Source of the DNA: Streptomyces rubellomurinus
Lineage (GTDB): Bacteria > Actinomycetota > Actinomycetes > Streptomycetales > Streptomycetaceae
Direction: 5' to 3'
NCBI RefSeq assembly: GCF_000961885.1
Contig: NZ_JZKH01000093.1
Span: 1 to 27,944, forward strand
Length of the DNA stretch: 27,944 bases
Numbering within the stretch: the stretch's first letter is position 1; the number at the start of each line of letters is the position of its first letter. A model generated the notes under the pieces. It was given only the letters and a program-made list of their open reading frames with translations, did not search any database and was not told the DNA's origin. The translations under genes and the position numbers were made by a program. This document shows, in pieces, positions 15,629 to 23,216 of the stretch.

Positions 15629-16681
15629 GTGACGGGAGGCGGCACGGCGGCCGAGACGGCAGGCGTGACGGCAGGCGTGACCTGGCCGCCCATCGGCTCG
15701 TTCTCGATTCACGTGCGAGCCAATCACGCGACCGATCCCCAGGAACCCGCCCCCCGCGGCGTCACCGGTGCGGCCGCAGGTGCGGCCACCGGTGCGCGGC
15801 ACACGATCGGCCGGTGGCTGCCCCGCCCGCGCGTCGCCGCGGCCGGCGGGGCCCTGCTCGCCCAGCTCTGGGGCTTCGGCACCCCCGCGGCCTACGCGGT
15901 GACCGCCGACCCCGCCGCCGATCAACCCCACCCGGCCGTCCGCCGAGCCCCCTACGGCGGGACCGCTCAGCACGGGACCGCACCGGGCGGGACCGCGCCG
16001 GGCGGGGACGCGCCGGGCGGAGGCGTACGGAACGGGGACGGGCGCGACCGGGCCGTTCACGACGGGACGGCGCGCGACGGGCAGTCAGCCGGACGGTCCG
16101 CCGGGCAGGGGCCGGCCGCCGGGAACGGAGCGGCCAACGCCCCCGGACCGGTCGGGCCCCCGGACGGCGACGGCCTCCGGGAACGCGTCCGGGCGGGCGG
16201 GCTGCCCCTGCCCGGCGAACGGGCGGCCCTGCCGGACGCGTTCGCTCTCGCCTCCGGCCTGCTCGGCGGCATCCCCGCCCAGACCCGGCCCGCCGAACCA
16301 CGCGCCACCCGCGCGGGCGAACCCACCGACCTGCCCACCGTCCCCCGACAGCGGGCCGCCACCACCCGGCCCGCCGAAGCGCAGCTGCCGTCCGGAGCCG
16401 CCACCGCGCGCCCGGCCCGGGACGCCACGGGCACGACGGACGGGCCCGGCGCCCCGGCCGCACCGGACGGGGGCGCGAACCCCGCGCGGAGCGCCACCGC
16501 GCCCACCACCACGCCGGTCGGTGCCGCGGCGCCCGAGGAACTCGCCCTGGCCGACACCGCCACGGTGACGACGGTGGACGGCTCCGCCACCGCGACCGCC
16601 GTCCTCGCCCCCATCGCCGCCGGACTCCTGCTCACCGGCGCCGCCATGTGCAAGCACCGCGGACTGCCGCGCGGACACTGA
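15629..16681 (+). CDS. Low-complexity exported protein with C-terminal membrane anchor
   Basis: Function not recognised. Up to 350 residues. A basic segment (RHTIGRWLPRPR) is followed by a hydrophobic stretch VAAAGGALLAQLWGFGTPAAYA that looks like a signal peptide ending in AYA. Then come ~230 residues rich in Gly, Ala, Pro, Arg and Thr, including GGTAPGGTAPGGDAPGGG repeats. The protein ends with a hydrophobic helix ATAVLAPIAAGLLLTGAAM and a short basic tail CKHRGLPRGH. This is the layout of a surface protein with a C-terminal transmembrane anchor, without an LPxTG motif. The start is uncertain: GTG at 15629, 15665, 15677 or 15713 are all in frame and none has a good ribosome site. It is convergent with the GNAT gene at 16743. 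Confidence 0.65.
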   Translation: MTGGGTAAETAGVTAGVTWPPIGSFSIHVRANHATDPQEPAPRGVTGAAAGAATGARHTIGRWLPRPRVAAAGGALLAQLWGFGTPAAYAVTADPAADQPHPAVRRAPYGGTAQHGTAPGGTAPGGDAPGGGVRNGDGRDRAVHDGTARDGQSAGRSAGQGPAAGNGAANAPGPVGPPDGDGLRERVRAGGLPLPGERAALPDAFALASGLLGGIPAQTRPAEPRATRAGEPTDLPTVPRQRAATTRPAEAQLPSGAATARPARDATGTTDGPGAPAAPDGGANPARSATAPTTTPVGAAAPEELALADTATVTTVDGSATATAVLAPIAAGLLLTGAAMCKHRGLPRGH

Positions 16682-16742
16682 GCGGGAGGATGCGGGGAGG
16701 ACGGCAGGCTGACGCGCGGGCACCGGGGTCGGCCACGGCGGC

Positions 16743-17204
16743 TCAGCCCGCCGGGGCCAGCTCCACGACCAGCAGCGGGAGTTCCCGCCCGGGTATCGAG
16801 CCGGAAGGCGTGGCGCCGACGCGGACCGCGCCCATCGCCAGGTAGAAGCGCTCGGCGTTCGGGTCGGAGTCGATGGTGAACCGGCGCAGGCCAAGCGCCA
16901 CGGCCCGGCCGCGCACGTGCTCGAACAGCGCCCGGCCGACACCCCGGCCGATCGCCGGCGGGTCGACGAACAGCATGTCCAGCGCGCCGCCCGGCGGGAC
17001 GGCGGTCAGCGCGACGAAGCCCAGCACCTGGCCGTCCTCCTCGGCCAGCTCCACGAAGCCCCGCTCGATCGCGGCGGCGTCGACGGTCAGCTCCTCGCGG
17101 CAGGCGGCCATGAACGCCTCGTCGTAACCCCAGTGCGCCTTGGACCGCAGGGCGAGGTCGGTGAGCTGCGCGGCCTCGCCCGGCCGAGCCGGTCTGATCT
17201 GCAT
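16743..17204 (-). CDS. GNAT-family N-acetyltransferase
   Basis: 153-residue single-domain GNAT. It starts MQIRPARPGEAAQLTDLALRS, the usual GNAT first strand and helix, has GFVALT, then LDMLFVDPPAIGRGVGRALFEHV with the acetyl-CoA-binding loop RGVG, and closes with NAERFYLAMGAVRVG. Family-typical length and complete. ATG 17204 is preceded by GGAGGGGG at good spacing. Acceptor substrate unknown. About 130 bp downstream of the spermidine-synthase-like gene on the same strand. Confidence 0.9.
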   Translation of the reverse strand: MQIRPARPGEAAQLTDLALRSKAHWGYDEAFMAACREELTVDAAAIERGFVELAEEDGQVLGFVALTAVPPGGALDMLFVDPPAIGRGVGRALFEHVRGRAVALGLRRFTIDSDPNAERFYLAMGAVRVGATPSGSIPGRELPLLVVELAPAG

Positions 17205-17335
17205 GACGCCCCCTCCGATCGGTGACGGCGCCATTGTGAGCCGCAACTCGGTCGCCTGCAAACGGTTTTCGGGAGCAGCGCGGCTGCGTACGACCCGGCG
17301 GCGGAGGCGACCGGCCGCAGCGGCCGCGGTGCGCG

Positions 17336-18298
17336 TCAGCGGAAGACGCCCGGCGGTGGCGCCGGGGACGGGGCGGCCGTGGCGTCGGTGGCCGGGGTGG
17401 CGCCGGCGGCGAAGTCGGTGAGGGGGCGGCCGTGTTCGACGCGGGCGTGGGCGGGGTCGGAGGCGACCCGGCGGGTGAGTTCGGCGATCGGGAGGGGGGT
17501 GTGGGCGGCGGCCAGGACGAGGTTGCCGAAGCGCTTGCCGCGCAGGACGGCGGGGTCGGCGATCAGGCACAGTTCGGGGAAGACCGCGCCGAGGGTGGCT
17601 ATCTGGGAGCGCGCGAAGGGCAGCGCCGAGCCGTCCGCGATGTTGGCGGCGTACCAGCCGCCCGGGGCGAGGGCGCGGGCGGCGAGGGCGGTGAACTCGA
17701 CGGTGGTGCAGTGGGCCGGGGTGCGGGCGCCGGAGAAGACGTCGGTGATGACGAGGTCGACGGCGCCTTCGGGGGTGCGTTCCAGCACGCTGCGGGCGTC
17801 GGCGCCGCGCACCTTGATCTGCCAGCCGCGTTCCAGCGGGAGTTCGGCGCGGACGAGTTCGGTCAGCTCCGTGTCGATCTCGGCGACCTGCTGCCGGGAG
17901 CGCGGCCGGGTGGCGGCCACGTAGCGGGCCAGGGTGAGGGCTCCGCCGCCGAGGTGCAGGACGGTGAGCGGGCGGCCGGGCGGGGCGACGAGGTCGATCA
18001 CGTGGCCGAGCCGGCGCTGGTACTCGAAGCCGAGGTGGGTGGGGTCGGCGAGGTCGACGAGGGACTGCGGGGCACCGTCGATGAGCAGCGACCAGGCGGC
18101 GGGGCGGTCCCGGTCGGGGCGCAGCTCGGCCAGCCCGGAGCCGACCTGGCGGCTGAGCGGCCCCTGTGCGTGGCTGCGGCCCGTCGAGCCGGTCGCGCCC
18201 GCCGAGCCGCCCGCGCCGGTCGCGGCGGTCGGCGCCGCCGCCGGCGCACCGCCGCGGCCGGATCTGCTGCTTCGGCTGCTTCGTCCCATGGCGGCCAT
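17336..18298 (-). CDS. Spermidine-synthase-like methyltransferase-fold protein
   Basis: 320 residues with a Rossmann core of the spermidine synthase/SAM-methyltransferase type. A first domain has LLIDGAPQSLVDLADPTHLGFEYQRRLG, the counterpart of the substrate-gating loop. It is followed by the nucleotide-binding turn VLHLGGGALTLARYVA, acidic strand-end VAEIDTEL, then DLVITDVFSGARTP and GGWYAANIAD. Such stand-alone actinobacterial homologues are often annotated as spermidine synthase, but the polyamine-binding residues cannot be confirmed and no adenosylmethionine decarboxylase gene is nearby, so the reaction is open. The first ~45 residues (Ser/Arg/Gly/Ala-rich) and last ~20 are low complexity. 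ATG 18298, ATG 18289 and GTG 18319 are possible starts; none has a strong ribosome site. Confidence 0.8.
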   Translation of the reverse strand: MAAMGRSSRSSRSGRGGAPAAAPTAATGAGGSAGATGSTGRSHAQGPLSRQVGSGLAELRPDRDRPAAWSLLIDGAPQSLVDLADPTHLGFEYQRRLGHVIDLVAPPGRPLTVLHLGGGALTLARYVAATRPRSRQQVAEIDTELTELVRAELPLERGWQIKVRGADARSVLERTPEGAVDLVITDVFSGARTPAHCTTVEFTALAARALAPGGWYAANIADGSALPFARSQIATLGAVFPELCLIADPAVLRGKRFGNLVLAAAHTPLPIAELTRRVASDPAHARVEHGRPLTDFAAGATPATDATAAPSPAPPPGVFR

Positions 18299-18447
18299 TA
18301 TCGCCGCAGAACCGAACACGCTCTCGATCGGGACGGGCGGCCGCGCAGCTCAGGGGCGTGCCGGGTGGATCCGGCCGGAGGTCACGCCCGGCTGGTGGCC
18401 GAGGCGCGCGAACCCGGCGGGATCCGCGGGACACGCTCCGGGAACGC

Positions 18448-18960
18448 CTAGAACGGCCCGAGGCCGCCTGCGGTGAGCGTGCAGGCGGCCTCGCAGAGGG
18501 CGGAGCGGAGCACCCAGGCGTCGGTGGGACGGGCGGCGCAATCGGCGCCGGCCGGGGGGATCACCCAGCGCGGGTCGGTGGCGGCGGGGAGCAGGGCGCC
18601 CGCCGTACAGGTGCTGCCGGGCAGGTGCCAGGTCTCCCGGGTGCCGGCCGGGACGAGGAAGGCGACGGTGCTGCCGCTGCGGCTCTGCAGGACGGCTCCG
18701 CAGGCGCGGCGCAGCCGCAGGATGTCGACGGCCTCCAGGCCGTGCCGCAGGGCGACCGTCACGGTGTCGCAGCTGGTGACGAGGGCGCCCTCGGGGGGTG
18801 CGGTGCGGTCGCGGCGGGGGCCGCCGCAGGGGGCTCTGCCGCCCTCGACCGGGCCCCGGCCGGGGATCCGGTCGTCGGCGGGGTCGGGCAGCAGGGCCGG
18901 TGCGGCGCCGGCGGGGGCGCGCCCGGCGACGGGGCGGTACTGCGGCAGTCCGGTGGCCAT
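18448..18960 (-). CDS. Hypothetical protein, related to the gene at 27152
   Basis: 170 residues, function not recognised. The C-terminal ~110 residues have the pattern of a family frequent in Streptomyces near primase/polymerase-like annotations: TVALRHGLEAVDILRLRRACGAVL (helix), a strand pair STVAFLVPAGTRETW, a Cys-containing turn, and DPRWVIPPAG. The N-terminus is Pro/Gly/Arg-rich. A weaker version of the same order of elements is seen in the protein at 27152-27769. ATG 18960 has GGAGGAGGG 6 nt upstream. It is divergent from the TPR protein at 19276, and repeated CGAGGTA elements precede it. A strong hairpin (18460-18492) lies inside the 3' end of the coding region. Confidence 0.75.
   Translation of the reverse strand: MATGLPQYRPVAGRAPAGAAPALLPDPADDRIPGRGPVEGGRAPCGGPRRDRTAPPEGALVTSCDTVTVALRHGLEAVDILRLRRACGAVLQSRSGSTVAFLVPAGTRETWHLPGSTCTAGALLPAATDPRWVIPPAGADCAARPTDAWVLRSALCEAACTLTAGGLGPF
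18460..18492 (-). terminator. 12-bp hairpin inside the 3' end of the 18448 gene
   Basis: GAGGCCGCCTGC / GCAGGCGGCCTC, perfect 12 bp with a 9-nt loop, ending about 10 bp before the stop codon. No U-tract. It may serve as the transcription end or protect the 3' end. Confidence 0.45.
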
Positions 18961-19275
18961 CACGGGCCCTCCTCCATACCTCGCTCTATACCTCGTCCGT
19001 ACCTCGCCCGGGTGCCGCGCACGGACACCTCGTGCGGGTACCTCGTCGGGTCGGAAGCTCCTCCGCCGCGGGTGGGGGCCGGCGGGGGCGGCGGCCGGGG
19101 CTTCCACGTACCAGGACAACGCGGCGGAGGCACCCGAGGCCACGGGGCGCCTTACAGCAAGGCATGGCATTTCATGGCGGATTACCCACAACATCGTCCG
19201 TTTCCTCCCGAATTGACAGCAGACCTCCCGCAAACCCGCTGTGTCCGGTCGGTGACTCCGAGTACTGTCGCCCCC
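18961..19275. promoter_or_regulatory. 315-bp divergent region with CGAGGTA repeats
   Basis: TACCTCG (CGAGGTA on the minus strand) occurs at 18977, 18989, 19000 and 19039, with a CACCTCG variant at 19026. Near the rightward gene, TTGACA at 19213 lacks a good -10. TACTGT at 19263-19268 is placed for a transcript starting at the ATG at 19276, so that mRNA may be leaderless. No gene seen. Confidence 0.5.
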
Positions 19276-20898
19276 ATGGCAGCCACCCCACCGGCCGAGC
19301 CCGACCGACCGTCCCCCAACACCGTGATGCGCACCCTCCGCGGCGACCGCTCCCCCGGCGAGTTCGCCATGGCGGTGCGCCGGGCCGCCCGCGAGATCGG
19401 CGAGCACGTGTCCTGCGACGCCCGGTACGTCGGGCGGGTCGAGTCCGGTGAGATCCGCTGCCCCAACTACGCCTACGAGCGGGTGTTCCGGCACATGTGG
19501 CCGGGCCGCACGCTCACCGACCTCGGCTTCGCGCCCCGGTCCGCCGTCCGCCGCCGCCCGGTGGACGGCGGACCGGGGGGCGGCGAGGCGGCTCCGCTCC
19601 ATCCGCCGTTCCCGCCCCTGCCCGCCCCGCGCTCACCGCTCTCCACTCAACTCCCGTACGCTGCCTCGCCGTACGCGGATTCCGCCGCTCCGGACGGGCC
19701 GTCGCGGCCGGGTGCCGGCGCGGGGCCCAGGGGGCCCGGCGGATCGCCCCATCTCGACGAGGAGAACGACGACGTGCGTCGCCGTACGTTCCTGGCCGGC
19801 GGCACCACCGCGCTGGCCACCGTGATCGGCATCGACCGGCCGGCCGCGGCCGCGACCGGCCCCACCGCCGGCCGCTTCCCCGCGGTGGGCGACGGCGCCG
19901 CCGCCCGGGCCGCCCTGTTCGACGCCGGCCCGATGTCCGACGCCGGCCGGGCCGGCTTCGTGCCCGGCCGCCCCGGGCCGGTGCCGCCGCCGCGCCGGGT
20001 CGGCACCGCCGAGGTGCTCGGCGTCGAACAGGCCGTCCGGGACATCCGGCTGGCCGACGACGCGCACGGCGCCGACGCCCTGTACGAGCTCGCCGGCCAG
20101 TCGCTGCGCCACGCCTACGTCCTGCTCAACGACGGCGAGTACGGCCTCGAGACGGAGCGCCGGCTCCAGGCCGGGGCCGGCGAACTCGCCATCTCGGTGG
20201 GCTGGTTGGCGCACGACTCGAACCGGCTCGCGGACGCCCGCTCGTTCTACGCGGAGGCGCTCGCCACCGCCCGGATGGCCGGCGACTCCGCGCTGGAGGC
20301 GCACGTCTTCTGCAACAGCGCGTTCCTGGCCCGGGACGCGGGGCGCCCGCGCGAGGCGCTGCGCGCCGCCCAGGCCGGGCAGGCCGCCGCCCGACAGCTG
20401 GACTCCGACCGGCTGCTCGCGCTGCTCGCCATGCGCGAGGCCGGCGCCTGGGCCGTGCTGCGGGACCGCGCCGCCTGCGAACGGGCGCTCACCCGGGCGT
20501 ACGTGCTGTTCGACCGCGGCCCCTCGGAGGCCGACCCGGAGTGGATGTCCTTCTTCGGCGAGGCCGAGATCGCCGGGCTGCAGTCCCAGTGCTGGTCGGC
20601 GCTCGGCGACTGGGACCGCGCCAGCGAGCAGGCCCTGCTGGCCATCGACCTCCAGGAGCCGCAGTTCGTCCGCAACCGGGCGCTGTACACCGCCGAGCTG
20701 GCCCACGACCGGCTCGGCCGGGGGGACTTGGCGGGGGCGGCGCACCACGGCGACACCGCCGTGGTGCTGTTCGAGCAGGTCCGCTCGGCCCGCGTCCGGG
20801 GCATGCTCGCGGACACCGCCGAGCGGCTGCGCGCGCACGCCGCGGTGCCGGAGGTCCGCCGCTTCCTGGCCGGGTACGACCGGTCCGCGGCGGCCTGA
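19276..20898 (+). CDS. TPR-containing regulator-like protein with internal Tat-like segment
   Basis: 540 residues. Residues about 12-75 (PNTVMRTLRGDRSPGEFAMAVRRAAREIG...YVGRVESGEIRCPNYAYERVFRHM) resemble the degenerate helix-turn-helix of Streptomyces XRE/NsdA-type proteins. A Pro/Gly-rich linker follows. At residue 167 lies VRRRTFLAGGTTALATVIGID, a twin-arginine-like motif with a hydrophobic stretch. The rest (250-540) is helical repeats of TPR type, e.g. LADARSFYAEALATARMAGD, GRPREALRAAQAGQAAARQLD and GDWDRASEQALLAIDLQEPQ. Related proteins act in regulation of differentiation, but no exact role can be given. ATG 19276 has no Shine-Dalgarno and may be leaderless. An internal GTG at 19774 has GAGGAG 9 nt upstream and could start a separate product. 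Confidence 0.8.
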   Translation: MAATPPAEPDRPSPNTVMRTLRGDRSPGEFAMAVRRAAREIGEHVSCDARYVGRVESGEIRCPNYAYERVFRHMWPGRTLTDLGFAPRSAVRRRPVDGGPGGGEAAPLHPPFPPLPAPRSPLSTQLPYAASPYADSAAPDGPSRPGAGAGPRGPGGSPHLDEENDDVRRRTFLAGGTTALATVIGIDRPAAAATGPTAGRFPAVGDGAAARAALFDAGPMSDAGRAGFVPGRPGPVPPPRRVGTAEVLGVEQAVRDIRLADDAHGADALYELAGQSLRHAYVLLNDGEYGLETERRLQAGAGELAISVGWLAHDSNRLADARSFYAEALATARMAGDSALEAHVFCNSAFLARDAGRPREALRAAQAGQAAARQLDSDRLLALLAMREAGAWAVLRDRAACERALTRAYVLFDRGPSEADPEWMSFFGEAEIAGLQSQCWSALGDWDRASEQALLAIDLQEPQFVRNRALYTAELAHDRLGRGDLAGAAHHGDTAVVLFEQVRSARVRGMLADTAERLRAHAAVPEVRRFLAGYDRSAAA

Positions 20899-20943
20899 CG
20901 GGCGGACGAGCGGGGCGGGCCGACGAGCAGACGAGCCGCCACC

Positions 20944-21015
20944 GGCCGGGTCAGTGGCCGGGTCAGTGGCCGGGCCAGAGGCCGGGCCAGAGGCCGGGTC
21001 AGAGTCCGGGTCAGT
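20944..21015. repeat. Six-copy 12-bp tandem repeat at the histidine phosphatase stop
   Basis: Units of GGCCGGGTCAGT or with one to two changes (GGCCGGGCCAGA, GTCCGGGTCAGT) from 20944 to 21015. The last unit contains the phosphatase stop codon. Because 12 is a multiple of 3, TGA recurs in the same minus-strand frame in several units. Confidence 0.85.
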
Positions 21016-21667
21016 GGCCGGAGTTCAGCCCGTCCAGGTGGGAGAGGTCGTTCCAGACCTCGACCGCCGGCGCGCCGTACTCCCAGGACAGCACGCACAG
21101 CGCCGCCGTGCCGAGCTTGAACCGCTGGGCGAACTCGGGCGGCAGGCCCAGCCAGCGGGCGGCCAGGATGCGCAGCAGGTGGCCGTGCGCGAACAGGACG
21201 ACGTCCCGGTCGGCGCAGTGCATGGTCGTGGTGTCCGGCGCGGGGACGCCGTGCTCGTCGTTGAGTTCGGCGAGGAAGCCGTCGACCCGGGCGGCGACCT
21301 CGGAGAGCTTCTCCCCGCCGGGCACGCCGTCGCGCCAGATCAGCCAGCCGGGCTGGTCGGTGGCGCGGATGTCGGCGCCGGTGCGGCCCTCGTACTGCCC
21401 GTAGTCCCACTCCAGCAGTTCGGGGCGCTCGACCGCGCGGTCGCCGAAGCCGGCCAGCTCGCAGGTCTCCTTGGCGCGGCCGAGCGGGCTGGTGTAGACG
21501 AGCGCGTCCGGCAGCCCGTTCCACGGGGCCTCGGCGAGCCGGACGCCGAGCGCCCGGGCCATCGCGCGGCCCTCCTCGGTCAGCGGGATGTCGGTGCGGC
21601 CGGTGTGTTGGCCGGTGGCCGACCACGCGGTCTCGCCGTGGCGGACCAGCACGATTCGGGCGGGCAT
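21011..21667 (-). CDS. Histidine phosphatase (phosphoglycerate mutase-like)
   Basis: 218 residues, complete. VRHGET at residues 8-13 holds the phospho-accepting His10. TGRTDIPLTEEGR and YTSPLGRAKETCELAG give the phosphate-pocket arginines, LLEWDYGQYEGR supplies the acidic catalytic region, and VLFAHGHLLRIL the second catalytic histidine. It belongs to the branch of small actinobacterial phosphatases annotated as acid phosphatase or phosphoglycerate mutase-like; the substrate cannot be read from sequence. ATG 21667 has GAGGAG 6-7 nt upstream. It is divergent from the nuclease operon by 174 bp. Confidence 0.92.
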   Translation of the reverse strand: MPARIVLVRHGETAWSATGQHTGRTDIPLTEEGRAMARALGVRLAEAPWNGLPDALVYTSPLGRAKETCELAGFGDRAVERPELLEWDYGQYEGRTGADIRATDQPGWLIWRDGVPGGEKLSEVAARVDGFLAELNDEHGVPAPDTTTMHCADRDVVLFAHGHLLRILAARWLGLPPEFAQRFKLGTAALCVLSWEYGAPAVEVWNDLSHLDGLNSGH

Positions 21668-21841
21668 GGGGGGCTCCTCGCAGCGGGGCGGTCAACGGTC
21701 GGTCTCACCCTTGAGCACCGGGCTCCATGATCCCCCACCCGCCCGCGCCCTGCCCGGCGCCCCCTCCCGCTGCCCGGTTCCGGCCGGAACGGGCCGGTCC
21801 GCACCGCGTTGTCGGACCCGGATGCGACACTGGGCCGCACC

Positions 21842-23071
21842 ATGAACGTCTCGACGAACGTCCCGCTCGGCGGGCCCGCTGAGCCGCTCGCCCAGCGGCT
21901 CGCCGAGCTGCGCGGACCGGCCCCCCAGCGCAGCCTGAACGCCCGCTCCCTCGCCGCGCTCGCCGCCAATCCCGGCTGCCACCGCCGTGCCGTGCTCGAC
22001 GCGGCCGGGGTGGACAAGACCGCGCTGGCCGCCCGGCTGGGCCGCCCCGCCCCGTTCGGGCAGTCCCCGTTCGCGATCGCCCGCGGCGTGATCTTCGAGT
22101 CCCGGCTGAAGGCGGACGACTACGCCGCGCTGCTGGAGCCGCTGCGCGCACACCTCGGACTCCCCGCCGGCGACGGCGCCCCGCTGGAGGTGCCGGACCT
22201 GCTGCACCGCTCCGGCCCCGCCGTCCGGGCCGACCGGACGGCCGAGGCGCTGGCCCGGGCCGCCGCCGAGCCCGAGGCCTGGACCCTGCTGGACCACCCG
22301 ATGCTGCGGCTGGAGGTGGCCGGCAGCGCCGCCTACCTGGAGCCGGACGCGCTGGTGGTGCACGGCGGGCGGTGCACGGTGGTCGAGATCAAGTCCTTCC
22401 CGGTGCTGGACGGCAGCGCGGACCCGGCCAAGGTCGGCGCCGCCGCCCGCCAGGCCGCCGTGTACGTGCTGGCGCTCCAGCAGCACGCCGCCGCGGCCGC
22501 CGGCCGTCCGCTCGCCGCCGACCCCTACACCGAGCAGCGGCTGCCGGGCAGCCCCCGCACCAGCGTGCTGCTGGTCTGCCCGAAGGACTTCGGCAACCGG
22601 CCGACCGCGGTCGCCGTCGACGTCCGGCGCGAACTCGCCACCACCCGCCGCCAGTTGAGCCGGATGACCGACATCGGCCGGCTGCTCGCCGAGCTGCCCG
22701 CGGGTACCGACTTCGACCTCGCGGCCGACCAGGACGGTGTGCCCGCCCGGACCTCCGAGCAGCTGACCGCCGCCGTCGAGACGATGCCCGCCGCCTACAG
22801 CCCGGACTGCCTGTCCACCTGCGAACTCGGCTTCCACTGCCGGGCGCGGGCCCGCTGCGACGACCGGGTCGAGCAGCTCGGCCGGGGCGTGCGCGGCGAG
22901 CTGGGCAGCATCCGGACGGTGTCCGCCGCGCTGGCCGCCGCCACCGGCGCGGACGGCACGGACGACGCCGCCGAACGCCTGGCCTACGCGGCCGCCCTGC
23001 GCGCGGAAGCGCTCGGCGTCGCGGTGGGCGCTGGGGTCGGGGCCGGTGCCAGCGCCGAGGCGGGCGCATGA
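21842..23071 (+). CDS. PD-(D/E)XK (RecB/Cas4-like) nuclease with cysteine cluster
   Basis: 409 residues. The nuclease core reads GVIFES (Glu86), LEPDALVVHGG (Asp169) and VVEIKSF (Glu182-x-Lys184), then RQAAVYVLAL, where a RecB-type nuclease carries its Q-x-x-x-Y motif. Cys46 lies before the core, and Cys323, Cys327, Cys333 and Cys339 (C-x3-C-x5-C-x5-C) follow it. One Cys before and three or more after a RecB-fold nuclease is the arrangement of the 4Fe-4S staple in Cas4, AddB and Dna2, so an iron-sulphur nuclease is likely. The Ala/Gly-rich tail ends in TGA 23069-23071. The stop overlaps an ATG (ATGA) that once was, by inference, the start of the next gene; repeats now lie between. The start at ATG 21842 has no Shine-Dalgarno. 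Confidence 0.85.
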   Translation: MNVSTNVPLGGPAEPLAQRLAELRGPAPQRSLNARSLAALAANPGCHRRAVLDAAGVDKTALAARLGRPAPFGQSPFAIARGVIFESRLKADDYAALLEPLRAHLGLPAGDGAPLEVPDLLHRSGPAVRADRTAEALARAAAEPEAWTLLDHPMLRLEVAGSAAYLEPDALVVHGGRCTVVEIKSFPVLDGSADPAKVGAAARQAAVYVLALQQHAAAAAGRPLAADPYTEQRLPGSPRTSVLLVCPKDFGNRPTAVAVDVRRELATTRRQLSRMTDIGRLLAELPAGTDFDLAADQDGVPARTSEQLTAAVETMPAAYSPDCLSTCELGFHCRARARCDDRVEQLGRGVRGELGSIRTVSAALAAATGADGTDDAAERLAYAAALRAEALGVAVGAGVGAGASAEAGA

Positions 23072-23139
23072 GCGAGCGAATCGTCGAAAGGCGCGCGTGG
23101 GCGAATGCCCCTGCCGAGCGAAGCGGGGCGGGCGCATGA
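23068..23139 (+). CDS. Micro-ORF 1 in the inserted repeat
   Basis: 23 codons starting MSERIVERRAW and ending SGAGA. Its ATG overlaps the nuclease stop and its TGA overlaps the ATG of micro-ORF 2. No ribosome site of its own apart from the GGCGGGCG stretch. Probably a by-product of the repeat that may carry ribosomes forward; a function for the peptide is not claimed. Confidence 0.35.
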   Translation: MSERIVERRAWANAPAERSGAGA

Positions 23140-23216
23140 GCGAGCGCAGCGAGCGAATCATCGAAAGGCGCGCGTGGGCGAATGCCCCTGCCGAGCGAAG
23201 CGAGGCGGGCGCATGA
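23136..23216 (+). CDS. Micro-ORF 2 in the inserted repeat
   Basis: 26 codons starting MSERSERIIERRAW and ending SEAGA, a 3-codon-longer version of micro-ORF 1. Its TGA overlaps the ATG of the middle gene at 23213 (ATGA). Confidence 0.35.
   Translation: MSERSERIIERRAWANAPAERSEAGA

Noticed and set aside
15607..16845. Alternative plus-strand frame over the membrane-anchored protein
   Set aside because: Extremely Arg/Pro-rich, no signal or membrane segments, and it runs into the GNAT gene; the other frame has a signal-like and an anchor segment.
17432..18451. Plus-strand frame opposite the spermidine-synthase-like gene
   Set aside because: Gly/Val/Asp-rich shadow; the minus strand carries recognisable SAM-fold motifs.
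20944..21015. CRISPR-like array
   Set aside because: Units are 12 bp and contiguous, with no spacers; no cas genes apart from a nuclease that only resembles Cas4 in fold.
23105..23212. N-terminal extension of the middle operon protein through the repeat
   Set aside because: The extension is translated repeat sequence in another frame from the micro-ORFs; ATG 23213 restores the ATGA coupling seen at the other repeat junctions.
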